From positions 4,712,001-4,776,000 of the forward strand of contig OZ316895.1 of the NCBI GenBank assembly GCA_973895155.1: a stretch of DNA of 64,000 nt, read 5' to 3'. The position numbers and the translations under genes were made by a program. Position 1 is the first letter of the stretch. Each line of letters starts with the position of its first letter. Under the pieces are notes generated by a model. It was not told the origin of the DNA. It did no database searches and saw nothing but the letters and a program-made list of their open reading frames with translations. The DNA is from Marsupella aquatica. Lineage: Eukaryota > Marchantiophyta. This document shows positions 1-12,306 of this stretch, in pieces.

Positions 1-3000
1 AAAAGCGAGAAAATACAAGACACACAAATAATATTAAGGCTTCACAGAGTTGGTAACAAACGACCATTAAGAGCCAAGAGGTACATGCCAAATTCAAATT
101 TCTGCATCCCATGGGACCCATACAAGAACGAAAGAAAGGGAGAAAACCCAAAAAAATGACTTGTTAAAGTTGGCACAAAAGTAATAAGCCACAGCAAAAG
201 TGGTTCTCGTTTCCTCTGATTTATATCGATCCTCGTGCATACGGTTATCACTGTATGGGAATTTTTCGATTGGCGCCTCTAAGTACTCTACAGTACATAT
301 ATTCTATCTGCAGATCCCAATACTCGAGGAGGAATTCCTTCCAACTTTGGAAACTTTTGGATAATCTTTATATTGTAAGGGTTCATTGAGGGAATCCTAT
401 CCCCCCAAATTACTAATTTTCCCCCAGATTACTATAATTACTAGGTTGAACCAAATGACGAGGCTCCATGTGTCCCTACAGCAATTACATGTCATCAAGA
501 GTTACTTAGTCCAATGAGTTAAGCCAATCCACATATAAAATGGGGGATAGCCTGATAATTAAATTAGTTTGAGGGCAGGTTAATAATTCTGACTAGTTTG
601 AGTGGTTGAGCAAAGTTGAAGCTCACTATAAGGATAGCTCCAAGTGATTTGTGGTGAACAAAAAAAAAACATTAAATATAGAAGGAGATTCTGAATGTCA
701 AGGTAAGCACCTAAAAAGACTTTTGGAAGCATAAAGTGGGGATATTGAGAATGGAGTAATCTTTAGAAATTCAAAACTCTTTGAATATTTCATGAAAACT
801 AGAGATACTAGACTGGTTGGTCAAATCTTTCCAAGCAGCTTCAAATGAGCCCAAGCAGAGGTAACTCCGTTGGCTAGGAAGGGAGATATTGAAGGCCAGA
901 CTGTGCTCCCAACTGTGCTGTTGAAAACGGGGTTGAAAATGGCTTTGAAATGGAAAGAGTCTTAATGAGTGAAGGTGTAATAGGTGTCACAGTCCATGGC
1001 AGTTGCATGTTCATGGGTTCAATCCATGGGAGCATCATCTAAGTCACTGAGCTTAATACTAGGGTACAATCTTGGGGGCAAACTAAACAACCCAAACCTT
1101 TGCATGTGATATATGGCCCTCCATAGAGTGACCACCCTCCCCCAACCCTCAAAAAAATGGACTGCAGTAAACCAAAAAAGTTATTGAAATTGGATATTGG
1201 ATACAATTCTCATGGGTTTATTTTAAGTTTTGGGGAAATTGAAGCAAACCTTCCATCTTTTTGTCTTGGTGAGGCACATAGACTTTAACACAGTACAGTC
1301 AGGATAGGTTTGCCTAGCCCTTCCCAAAGTTTGCCACTCCTAAACACTTCGGGTTTGGGGGGAAATCAGACTGCTTCTCTACCCCGACATTGGGCAAGCT
1401 AGCTAGCTATTCCCATTCGTCATGTCCTCTATTAGTCTAGGTGAGGATTTGGGCCAGAGTTGTGAGGACAGTTTGACCAAGCCTATTGTCTGAATGAAGT
1501 AACCCCCCAAATTTAGAAGCTCACTGTGTCTTCTACCATAGCAAGAAAACTACAGGGTGGGGACTTATATATTATACCTTCTAAATTTCTTTCGATGCCT
1601 TTTAGGGTCATCTACTTTAAGTTGTGAACGAGGCACAACTGAGATATGACAGCTCGAAGCAAGTGATATTTTGTGGCTTACTTCATATGATAAATAAAGT
1701 TTGATCTTGTCACATTTATAATTCAAATCTTGGCCTTGCGGTTGCCCAGTTCCTTGGTTACATAAGTTAGTGCTATTTTTTTAATGCTAATTCAAATTTA
1801 AATGTGGTGTGAACGATGTCCTTTATTTTAAAGGAAATCTTTTAAGAGGTTTCAAGCTACCAGCCTCAAGAGGAAGAGAATGATTCGACCGTGGCTGTGC
1901 CGGGGTTGGTTTTGGAGTTTTGGGTTTCCCTGTTTTATTTGAAGAAAAAATGGGAGATTGACATTGTTTAGCTAGTTTCCTCTATAAGACCAAAAAAATG
2001 GACAAGGCATAGTTGCACTAGGGTCTTCCCTTCAACAAAAGTCCTGGGGTGCATTCTACTCATCCAATTAGGCGCTTTGTATGTGACTTTTGAACAATAA
2101 ATGTTGGCAAGGAACCCCTGATAGGGCCTTGCATTATTTTGAGAAAGTTCTTTCTAATTGAGTCAACGCAAGGTTTGTCTCGTTGGATCGAAGATAATGA
2201 TTGCATGTTCAAACACAAATTGTGCTGAATCACTTATGACAAATCAATGTTTTAGGTGATGAGCTTTGACGTGACTCAACTAAGACCTGAGTGATCAACA
2301 ACTGCTTTACAATCATGGCGTTGAATCGTCTCTTAGAGGGGTTCATCTTTTCCTTGTCTTTTTGTTGACTGGCCAATTGCGAGAAACTAGGTTGATGTTT
2401 CTCAGTAACTTATAAGCAAGGTTTGAGGTGCAAACTGCAAAGCATAAGATAAACGGGGAAAAAAAAGTAAAGGTCGCTATAATTAGAGTATTTTGATGGC
2501 GAAAAGATTTATGAAGCTGGTTGGAGCACATCTTTGCAAAGTGGTGCCCACACAACCTCACATCACCTGGGACCCCCAAAAATCACTCTGATGAAGCACT
2601 GCGAAGGTAGACATTTATGCAAAATGGACGTTTGGAGCCCATGACTGCCAACTATCATCACCGACCAATCTTTTAGATTCGTGCCTAACCTTTCCTTTTG
2701 CAAAGCAGACTGGGCAGCAAGCTTGCTTTACTTCATCATCTCCACATGTAACCTCGTACCACTCTATCGCTACCTAAGCAAGCCCATTACATTAGTCACC
2801 ACCCATAAACCTGTACACTGGCAAGAAAACTCTGTTGCCCTTTTATTCACATCCCAGCTGACCACAACCAATCATACCATCTGGATTTTACGTTTATAAT
2901 TGTATTTTTGTAGACTAGCCCTAGTACCCACCATATGCATAGCATGGACTCCCCATGCCAAGACTCCCCATGCCCGACCCTATTCACAAGTGTGGTCTAA

Positions 3001-3001
3001 T
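1..3001. other. AT-rich intergenic region, no gene seen
   Basis: Only short, overlapping open frames occur here, with no family similarity that I can recognise and no convincing exon pattern. A short stretch near 1100-1140, with a motif of the type CCATAGAGTGACCACCC, resembles the 3' end of the small TIR element at 5902-6232 and may be a relic of it. Otherwise I see nothing to annotate. Confidence 0.6.
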
Positions 3002-3004
3002 TAA

Positions 3005-4160
3005 TCCGTGGACCCCCATGTTATTTTAGAGATAGTTATCTAGAAACCGAAGCCTCGATGGACCTCCAAATCAAAAGAAAAAAAATTCAAAAATGGACAA
3101 GTCAATGTTTGACACTAGAAACAGTTGCCAAACTTACCAAGGCAACCATAATTAACATCAATGATCGCAAAACCAGCTGCATTGTGAACTACTATTTAAT
3201 GTGTGGGCAGCTTAATTGCCCACTTCAGCAAAACAGTGCTTGACGGGTTCCTCCACGGTATCGAAGGGATGCTGGATGCACTCAAGCTGCATCAAAAGTA
3301 ATCACTTTCAATTCCGACACGTAGATAGACGAAGAGAGAGAAGTCATCGGTGTCATCAAATCAATAACTTTGCATAATCATTTAAGACAAAAAGTTGCAT
3401 GGAAACAAATCTTCAATTGTGGAATTTGGAATAGATCGAAAGCTAGAGAAAGTTAGAAACTCATGACCATTTTAGTACTTGATAAAATCTCTCAATGTTA
3501 CACTCATTGGAAAGCTAAAGATCATTGGAAACTTATAATCTACTTAGAACTCAACTAAATCTATCAATGTTAAGTTCATTAAAAAGCTAAAGAAATTCTA
3601 AAATTCATAATCTCCTTAGTACTCGATAAAATCTGTCAATTTTAGGTTCATTCTCATGGAAGGGGTAAACATTTCAGGGGTTGTACAACAAAGATTTCTA
3701 TTCATGTTAGAGACTATGAAATCATGAGTAAAATCTATTTTTCAAATTATTTACTCAATTCTTACCAAATGATGACAATGTTGAGCTCATCAGGACCGTC
3801 TCTTCAAGATCTTTCTAACGCCATATTAAACGTGAGTTTTCATTACGATTTGATTTAGCAATGTCAAATCAAAAATTGTTATCGAGAAAATTTTATGTTT
3901 TGAATAAAATCAAAATGTAAATAAAACAGTTATTGGGAGAAGTTTTACCTCAATTTTTTTGTCTTTTGATTTGCATGTCAGTTTTTTTTACATTCTTTTT
4001 TACAGCATGGCGTCCTAGTTTTTACAACAAACTTGCCACAAACATGAATGTAGAAGTTAATCTTATCCAAAAACAAGTCTCTTCCTGTTTGCAGCATGCA
4101 ATGATGATGTGGCGCGCTATGGAGCCAAGAATTTTGGAAATGACCCCTAATGGGGGTCCG
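3005..4160. mobile_element. Non-autonomous DNA transposon, TIR element copy 1 (1156 bp)
   Basis: This segment is closely similar along its whole length to 12307-13462, and both copies measure 1156 bp. The ends are inverted repeats: the left end reads TCCGTGGACCCCCAT and the right end reads ATGGGGGTCCG. TAA flanks both ends (3002-3004 and 4161-4163), which would fit the 3-bp target duplication of PIF/Harbinger-type elements, although the left flank reads ATTAA in both copies, so the exact border is uncertain. No transposase is encoded. A 61-codon open frame at 3058-3243 is broken in the other copy and is not a gene. Superfamily assignment is inference from the flanks and TIRs only. Confidence 0.7.
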
Positions 4161-5901
4161 TAAATATCAGCATTTCTTTCTCCAAATAAATTGTGGCCTA
4201 TGGCTTCATTCTACTCCGTGGAGTAAGTCTTGAAAGGTGAAGTTAGATTGCAAATTTAGGCACTAAAATATACAATCCGACTCTTTTTTCTAAAAATATA
4301 TTTACAAAATATCATTGTGATGGGAAGCGCCCCCTTGATATTTCCTTATGGATATATTTTTCTTAACCAGGGGATAGGAGTGAAGGTGTCATTGCGTCCA
4401 TTTTTCACCCCAACGAATCACTCTCTCCACACAGTTTGCACACTCCTCGAAATCCATATATCAAACTGATTTGTAAGAGTGTCCAACATGTGTACCTCCC
4501 CATCTCTACGCATTTCAATTGCAGCAAACGAGGATAATTTTGATAATTTGAACCATAACGTTATAATTCATCTGATAATTATATAAAAGTATTCTCCACA
4601 TAGTATGGCATGGGGGCATGCATAGACCATCTGGGCTTTACTTTTGCACGTGGGGTGGGGGGCACGTTGCCCAACATCCCATTCCAGAGGTCAGCCTGAT
4701 CCCTCGCCACTAGGCCTCGATGCAATGGAACCTGATCGATTCCCCACCTGGGAGGAACATAGGGCACAGTATTCTATTCTATCTCTCCCCACATCTCCTT
4801 TTTCCTGCCTCATAATGATGAGCAACTACTCCTGTACTACAGCAAAAGTACCCCTCAATGGAAGCGCCACTTTGGTGGTCCCCCTGGCCCCACTGGCCCT
4901 CCCTGGTCGCACGACTCCCCACTCAGATGTACGGTGACCTGTGTACCAATTAAGGAACACCGATTTCCTAAAAGAAATCATCTGTTACCCCTATAGTGAA
5001 ACAAATTCAAGCAAAAATAAAGTGTTTAAACCACAAAGCACCATATAGAGTATTCTAGATGATGTATTATTCATTTAATATACAAGACAATCCCGTTATG
5101 AAACAGCATATTATATTTACGTGGATTCTTGAGTCACAATATCATCTCACTAGTTTACCACTGGTGATCTATGGTTGAAAACGTTCCACACAAAACCCAG
5201 TCTAAACACAATTCACATTATTAAAGAGATCACAAGAAAACTCTTCTAGCAGACAAGGGTTATATGATGAGAAGCCACAGGGAAAGCTTGCAGGGTAGGT
5301 TCATCTTTCCACTTAAACCACAACTGCCCCTTCAAAGCTTTGGATTACACGTAAGATCCTAACTTTGCTGCTAATAATTTATCCCCAATTTCACCAGTGA
5401 AACAGATTGACACCTTAGAGAAATGAAGTGAGTTGAATGTGAAAAAAAGGAGAAATCTTGGACACTTCACTCTTATATACGGGCACTTGCAGTTTAAGCA
5501 CTGGCCTCGGGAAATGAACAGTGTCTGGTTAGTGGCAGGGCCTCTTTCATAGTAACGGTTGTGCTTTAAAGCAAAGACACTAAGCATATATAACCCCTGG
5601 GTGATCACTAGCAAGACAGTTCCTGGTGTGTTTGAAATTCACACTTAAACCAACATTTCATAGCAACTTTCATCCGCTCACTAGTTGACATGATTCTCCT
5701 GTTGTTCATGTTTGACATGGCTAAATAGTGACAATAGCACCCATCTTTCTGGGGATAACAAAGTGTTTCTAAAACAAAATCAATTCACTGGTTAGCATCC
5801 ACACGTAGACAACTATCCCTTGTAACTGACCTGGTCATCCTGGCCCTCCCTTTTTTGGCTGTGACATTGTCTGAGTTTTCTTGATTGGTTTGGGTTTTAT
5901 C
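4161..5901. other. Intergenic, no gene seen
   Basis: AT-rich sequence with a slightly more GC-rich stretch near 4640-4930, where open frames overlap on both strands (4579-4767 minus, 4644-4937 plus). Neither looks like a known protein or has exon-like boundaries, so they are probably chance frames. Confidence 0.5.
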
Positions 5902-6232
5902 TTGGGGGGGTCACTTCCACGGAAGTGGCACATCACGTGCGACGAAGTATAGGGCCATTTAAATGGGTGTGACGGAAGACTTCCAAAGTTTGGTGGAAGA
6001 ACACATAGGGCATGTTTTATTGACTGGTCAACTTTAAAGAACACATAGGCCTATTTAATTACAAAAAATACTTTCTTTAAAGTTTTTAGGGGTTTTTTAA
6101 TAAAAAAAATGACAAATTTTAAAGAAAGAAAGGGCTTTGCAAAAAAATATTTTTCACTTATAAGGTAGGGGGGTCAAACCTTAAAACATGGCACGCCATG
6201 TATGGCACTCCATATAGTGACCCCACCCCCCA
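5902..6232. mobile_element. Small MITE-like element with imperfect TIRs
   Basis: The left end (CTTGGGGGGGTCACTT) and the right end (AGTGACCCCACCCCCCAG) are imperfect inverted repeats of roughly 30 bp. The right arm continues as TATGGCACTCC, mirrored by GGAAGTGGCAC on the left. Related but diverged sequence lies at about 11945-12185, and a right-end fragment near 1100-1140. It is non-coding, and the exact borders and target duplication are not resolved. Confidence 0.5.
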
Positions 6233-8438
6233 GGGTTTTATGGCTGGCCCCCACTGGTTCTCCTCTAATCCTAAACCCACATTGAATCTTTATGAACCCA
6301 TACTCCATTTTAGGCAGAAACTTCAGAACCAAATAAAAGGGGAGAAAAATATGCATGTAAAGGAACCTACCACCTACCCTATCCTCATCAAATTAGTTTG
6401 AGTACTCCTTGGTTAGAGCACATGAAGAATTGCATATTGGAATAAGTTTGAATATGGAGACCACTCAGAGGAAAAAAAGAGGAGATTATTCATGGTAGTA
6501 GTCCGTGCACAGATTACCTTAATTAGTCTCACACATTGTTTTTCAGAACAAAGGTTTTTGAAAGATGACAAGAAAGATGTCACCATAATTAATAGTATTA
6601 GACTATATAAGAAATGAGAGTAAATACATGTTATTTTAAATTAAAGTAAGGGAAATTATTTTTTGTGACATGCAAATAGTGTGATAAACACATAATTAAC
6701 ATGTTTAGCTGATGAAAAGTACTTTTCCAGTACTAAGATATATTTCCAAGTGCATATAACATTAAAAATGAATGTCAATTGACATTCATCCTTTATGAAA
6801 ATATGATGAAGTGTAAATCTATAACTATAATAAAAGATCCCATATTTTTTATTCCTTGGTCCTAATATAAAAAAAATTCCAGTATGGGAAACATTCACAT
6901 CCATTGGATTCATTTGATTGTTTTCCTAATCATTGGTGGAACAAATGGACATCTCTGGCGTATATATGCTTCCATATGCTACCACATAAATGCCCTGGCC
7001 CAACTCCCTATGCACAGGCTTTCCTTGCACCATGCAAGCACGGACATAGGGCTCATCTAGTTATAAATACTATCAAATTCAAACTAAAATGAATGACGAG
7101 TGACTAATATCAGTACTCGTAGTATTATAATATTATTTATATTTTCTTGAGGTATATAGTGACACCCTTATTTTTGTGTGTGAGATTATTTATGTGAGAC
7201 GACTAAATGAGTTATGGCACTAACCAGCCTAGTAAAGGTGATTTTGAATCCCTAATCACACTATAACTCTTAGATTATCAAAACCATTTTTTACACATGG
7301 TTGAAAGTGCTAAGAAAAGTAAGTGATCTTGAGTCCAACATAGCACTAATTCTCGTGATTTTTCAAAATATTTTTTCACAATTTTATTCTCGATACTCTG
7401 GGCCAAGATTTAATTAAAAAAACACTTTTCCCAAAACTAGTGTTTACAAGACTAGAGTGATAGTTCTTATCTAACAGTAGTCACTATGAACAATTTACTG
7501 TGGGGAAATGAACAGCGACTAGTCTAGTTAAAGCCTCCTTTCAAGATAATTTTAAAGTGGCAGCTTTGGTTTACAGGGCAGGTGGAACTGCCACCACCCA
7601 CACTTCAAATGACTGGAGCATTTTTTTAATCCCGTATGGAATGAAACATTAAGATTTGGCCCACGTTTCCACGGTCGTACAGAAGTCAGTAAACACCATC
7701 GATTACTCATGCTCGCTAGATTCCGTCCTTAAGCATCGGACACGTGTGGGTTTAGTATTGTACAATCATGTACGGTCAGGTACTAAGCATTCGGTCAGCC
7801 AAGAGTAAGAGTATTTATTATTCAGTGGTTTTATTCCCTGCCCTGCCCCCGAGAGGAGTCAGACGCGGGTAGCAATATGCAGATCGGGCAGGGCAGGGAG
7901 TCAGGGACTTATGGTCTTATGGATGTATTTTTTTTACTTTGACACCGGTGTGAATCGTCGTCTTTCCACTAACCATTACTTTTGTCCTCTTTCCTTGTTT
8001 TTTGGGGTCTTTTGGGGGACTCTGGAAGATCTCTTGAATGCCCCATACGGACGGTACTGGGTCCGTATCGAGGGCCCACATCCGCTCGTACAGCGAGCTG
8101 CGCCTCATCACCGTTGAATGGAGGCTGCCCAATTTTCTCGATTGAGCCGTTGTTGAACTAGTATTTGATGGCGTCATCAGGGGATCCCAAAACATAGATA
8201 AGAGGGGGGGTTGTCCCCCACTCTAGACACAAAGGGAAATTCTAGAATCATAAAGGTAAAGGCCTTTGTGGTCCCTTCTGGATCGTGTCCCCCCAATACG
8301 GCAGAAATTCCCAATGTTGTCCTATTTAGTACGGAGAATTAACATGTGTCCCAAATATGCCAGCTTAGAAATTCGTTCGATTTTGGACAGACCAACACTG
8401 ACTTCATCATTTCAAATTAGAGGAAATATAAGATAACT
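6233..8438. other. Intergenic, no gene seen
   Basis: Very AT-rich until about 7600. It contains a perfect 22-bp palindrome at 6768-6789 centred on CAATTG. At about 7835-7905 there is a short GC-rich patch with CCCTGCCCTGCCCC and its complement GGGCAGGGCAGGG, one of the islands described in the findings. No coding gene is supported. Confidence 0.5.
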
Positions 8439-8638
8439 CATTTTCTCAAGGGGGAGAATGAGGTGGAGCACAATTTTTGAGGCTTTTTTTGCCAAGCCAT
8501 GTAATGCTATAAGGTTCTTTTAGCCAAGCCATGTAATGTTATGGAGAACATGCTGGGACTATTCTTTTTCTAATTTAGTAGATTCAGGCTAGTGGGGTCT
8601 CGATGGGGCTAAGTGGGAGATTGGCTACGGGAAGACAA
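8439..8638 (+). repeat. Left arm of a large inverted repeat (transposon relic)
   Basis: This 200-bp segment is repeated in inverted orientation at 10256-10424. It contains two polypurine-tract-like stretches, CTCAAGGGGGAGAATGAGG and CTAAGTGGGAGATTGG, which resemble the tract next to the 3' LTR in plant copia elements. The left arm also has an internal duplication of the motif AGCCATGTAATG. An LTR-element relic is the likeliest origin, but no LTR pair or coding sequence remains. Confidence 0.5.
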
Positions 8639-8680
8639 GAAAGCTAATGAATTTCCTCTAGAAGTAAACTTGACCTTTTC

Positions 8681-8727
8681 AGAGAGGTGGCATCTAGCAA
8701 ATGTTTTCCACTAGAAAAAAACTCTGG
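8681..8727 (+). repeat. Dispersed repeat motif, copy 1
   Basis: The pattern is GAGGTGGNATYTAGCAAAT, then a C-rich CCACT, then an A-run. Diverged copies recur at 17362-17407, 20041-20085 and 49361-49410. The full length of the underlying element cannot be defined by eye. Confidence 0.4.
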
Positions 8728-9554
8728 TTACATTACATGGTTTCCAAGGGGATGGGTAACTGAATCTAACTTAGCGTTTTCTCTAGAATCTATGGGCAAG
8801 TAGTACCAACAAAACCACCCTTGTTGAGCCCATGGGTGAATAGAAATAAAGTCTCTTCCACAAATCAACCCTCCAGATGGTGAGATAGAGATATCTAGAA
8901 TATTCAAGATATTCTTCTCCATTATATATTTGTGGAAGATGCCTAGGAAAATTTGTCAGCAATAAGGTAACTTTTCATAGAAAAAATATCAAAGAATTGC
9001 GGGAATTATGTAGCAGGTACCCAACAATGTTCCAAGTACACTGTATTAGAAAGAAATCAGATCAGGTTTCTAGTAGGGTGTGCTAGAAATAAAGTCAAGA
9101 AGAATTCTAAGTAAGCTAGCTTCTCAGAAAAACCTTGTATACAACATACAAACATGAAGGGAGGTCAGATTTTCCAGTTCAGAGTTTAAATCACTAAGCC
9201 TCTTGCTTGTACTACTTCAGTTTATCATTCCAGTGAAACATTTCATGATTATTGACCAACTGAAATCCTCAAGGGTTGGATCTACCACATAGAAATACAT
9301 ATGTTATATTCTCTTATAAAGCAAGGGCAAGTTTGTGCAGCCCTTTTTAATGGACACAACATCGATCAACCTGACTCAGAACGTGAGAAAGATCATGAGC
9401 AACAAGAGATACCACCGTTTTGGAGTTGATTTTGTTTTGACAATTTCAAGCAATGGATTCCTTGACCGAGCTCATAAGAAATGCACACAATGATGTGTTT
9501 GAATGTAGTGTTTAATGTCATTGGTTTTATTCAAAATTCTTAACTTTATACCAG

Positions 9555-9809
9555 ACTTAGTCAACTTGCCATAGTCAATTTCAAGTATTCACATTTTAAT
9601 TTTATTTTTTTGAAAAAAGGGGGCCAGCCACGTCAATTATCACCGAGGAAAAAATAACAGAGCAAAAGACGCTGGGGGAGAAGAGAGCCCCTAACCCCCC
9701 CCCCCCCCCCCAGCCACCTGCGCCAGCGGCCTCCGAGAACAGATGAGCCGTGCCACAAGCCCAACAAGTACTTAGTCAACTTGCCATAGTCAATTTCAAG
9801 TATTCACAT
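9555..9809 (-). mobile_element. 5'-truncated retroposon-like insertion between 40-bp direct repeats
   Basis: A perfect 40-bp direct repeat (9555-9594 and 9770-9809, beginning ACTTAGTCAACTTGCCATAG) flanks 175 bp of unrelated sequence. Read on the minus strand, the insert starts with GC-rich sequence including a 17-base G run (C run on plus at 9695-9711) and ends in GGCTGGCCCCC followed by a T/A-rich tail. That layout suits a 5'-truncated non-LTR retroposon with a long target-site duplication. The LINE assignment is inference. Repair-associated filler DNA is an alternative. Confidence 0.5.
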
Positions 9810-10255
9810 AGATGTATGAATGAGACACTTAGTAATGAAAACCTTGAATGAGCTCAAGGTTTAACCTCCTCTCTACATATGTGTAGTGCTACATATACAA
9901 AGCTTCTCCAAGAAGCTAGTCTACTTAGGAACCTTTTTTAGTTCCTTTCTAGCTCACTTTGCTAGAGATCTTCTTTAGTTTCTTCATAGCATAGCTCTAT
10001 TTTGAACCTTCTTGGGTTCCTCCTAGTACACAATTTGGGCATATTCTTTTCACTATTGTTGTACAAAAGCTACCTACTAATATGAAATCTCTAGGGGATT
10101 TCCAAGAATATTCCAAAATTCTAGATTCTAGGTATTTCATGGAAGCCTATAGATTATTCCAAGTTATCACATAGCAACAATTATGGTATAATTGCTATTG
10201 GGGAACCCAAGTGTGGGAGATTCCAAAAAGCACTTAAAAGTTTTCCGAAAGGTTG

Positions 10256-10424
10256 TTGTCTTCCCATAGCCAATCTCCCACTTAGCCCCATCGAGACCCC
10301 ACTAGCCTGAATCTACTAAATTAAAAAAAGAATAGTCCCAGCATGTTCTCCATAACATTACATGGCTTGGCAAAAAAACACCTCAAAAATTGTGCTCCAC
10401 CTCATTCTCCCCCTTGAGAAAATG
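10256..10424 (-). repeat. Right arm of the large inverted repeat
   Basis: Reverse complement of 8439-8638, lacking the short internal duplication present in the left arm. The two arms enclose about 1.6 kb, including the 9555-9809 insertion. No target duplication was found outside the arms, so it may be two independent relics rather than one foldback element. Confidence 0.5.
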
Positions 10425-11440
10425 ACAAGAATTTTCCAGATTAGGTAAAAGATGTTATCTCTAATCATCCATGGAGTCCATTCTTTTATTTCTAAATCAC
10501 AGCGTTTCATTTGATGATTATCACATATCCAAATTTAAAGAACAGCATTGAAATATCTGGCTCGTGGTAGGCCAATGAGGCTACAAAGTTCTTCTGTAGG
10601 CTCCCTGGGCTTCACTTCTGTGCTAGGGTACCATCTTCCACAAAACATAATAGATTTTCTAATGAATTGGAGGAAGACATCAAAATGTGAGGTGCCAACA
10701 AGAGAGTCCCCTTGGACTTGCCCACCTTTGTTCTGCCAGCATGAGGGCCACCCTTGAAGCGCCATTGGCTGACATTTTGTCCCACCGAAAAGGGGATATG
10801 AGGGCAACTCTCATCTGCCATGTTTGAGAGTTGAGGAGTATGAGCCACGATGTCTCATGAATTTGTACTATAAGGTCCTTTTCAATTCTAAATTCTGATG
10901 CGCCTTCATTTTCAATGAGTTTCCTAACTTCCATTTTCACATTAGCTCTACAGTAGTTAGCCTGCCGTGAACACCAAGGAATTTTACTCCAAAAGTGAGT
11001 TAATAGCTTTGAATTGCTGCAAGGTTTGTTTACATATGGCACCCAACATTGGAAACTCAGCTGATTACTTTGTGTTTCTCCCTTTTGAACCAATGGCCAT
11101 CGTTGAAATAGTTTCCTTTAGTAGCTTGTCACAACCTCCATGTTCTGGATATAATTATGTGGATGTTAATGTCGCCATTTGATGTCTCCAAAGTTGGGCA
11201 TGCCCTCGTGATTCAAGGCAGATGGTCGTCACAGATACCACTCTCATCCTATAGTTATGTAAGGTTTGGTTCTTTGTTGGCTCCGAGGGGATGCTGAAAA
11301 TTTTCTTAAACTTATTAGGGTCACCTCCAGTGGCACAAGACTGGCCCCACCTTGAGTGTATCTGAGTCACCTATTCTCCTCAGCTATATATATCACTGCA
11401 AAAGAACAAGAAGTGCCTTACTTGGAGACAGGATCCCAAA
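10425..11440. other. Intergenic with overlapping unrecognised open frames
   Basis: Overlapping open frames lie on the minus strand (10535-10807 and 10680-11093). The longer is about 137 codons, with no domain I can name and no clear ATG context. A decayed transposon coding relic is possible, but nothing here supports a gene call. Confidence 0.35.
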
Positions 11441-11449
11441 CTAAGGCCA

Positions 11450-11640
11450 AAAATCCAATAAAGGGGGAAAAACAAAAGAAATACCGGGAAAACCAAAGAG
11501 CCAAAAAAGCCCAAGGGCCACAAACCCAGTCTGAACAACAAAAGAAACACCGGAAAAACCAAAGAGCCAAAAGGCCCAAGGGCCACAATGCCCTAAAGTC
11601 CGAACAACAAAAGAACAATATAATCCCTACTTAGCCACAA
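11450..11640. repeat. About 70-bp A-rich minisatellite
   Basis: Two full units and part of a third repeat the pattern ACAAAAGAAACACCGG, then AACCAAAGAGCC, then GCCCAAGGGCCACAA. Related but diverged sequence occurs at 47510-47700 and 48180-48260. Because the unit has few stops, both strands are open. The minus strand would give a repeated hydrophobic peptide (LVFPVFLL). This is most likely a property of the repeat and not a gene. Confidence 0.6.
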
Positions 11641-11944
11641 AGTGAAAAGTCTGGTATTTCGAGCTCCAGGGATACATAGGAGAATTGAGTTTATGTTCAC
11701 TCCTGAACATTGCTAATTGTTGAAGTCCCTATCAACCCAATTCAACACAAAGCACATTCTTCGCAGATCGTGGCAGGCCAAAATTCCTCATTTTCATTTT
11801 AGACTCAGAACTAACTTTGTGATCAGGAAATAGGATTGTGAATGGGCTTGCTCATGTCAAATACAACAAGGGGATATTTTAGTTTAGACAGCTTCCTGCA
11901 TGTGAAGATGTCAAAAAAAATGTAGTATGTTAATTGAGGGGGTG

Positions 11945-12185
11945 GGGGGTGGGGGGGGTTTACTTTCTTGGAAGTGACCCATCAAGTGCCATAAAGTATA
12001 GGATGTTTAATACCATTTGAGTTAAAGGGACTTAGTGGAAGGATATGGGGTTTAAATGCAAGAAAATCATTTCTCATCATATGATTGGCATTGTATAACT
12101 TTATTTGAAATTTATTACAAAGTTCATAAATAATAAAAACCATTGCACCTGATGTATTGACCTCCATATAGCAATCCCCAGGTTA
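11945..12185. mobile_element. Diverged relative of the 5902-6232 MITE
   Basis: Shares blocks with 5902-6232 in the same order: a G-rich left end, CTTGGAAGTGACCCATCAAG, AAAGTATAGG, and a right end containing CTCCATATAG. It is degraded and non-coding. Confidence 0.4.
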
Positions 12186-12306
12186 AAGTCTCAAAATTCT
12201 GTATTGGAAACTCAAAACTGAGATTAGCCATGTAGACACAATTGGCCTGACTCGTAGTTGAGAAACCTTCCTTATACTTATTACATGAAGGAATGATTAA
12301 AATTAA

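Noticed and set aside
10680-11093. 137-codon minus-strand frame that might be a transposase relic
   Set aside because: I could not identify any transposase motif, and another frame overlaps it.
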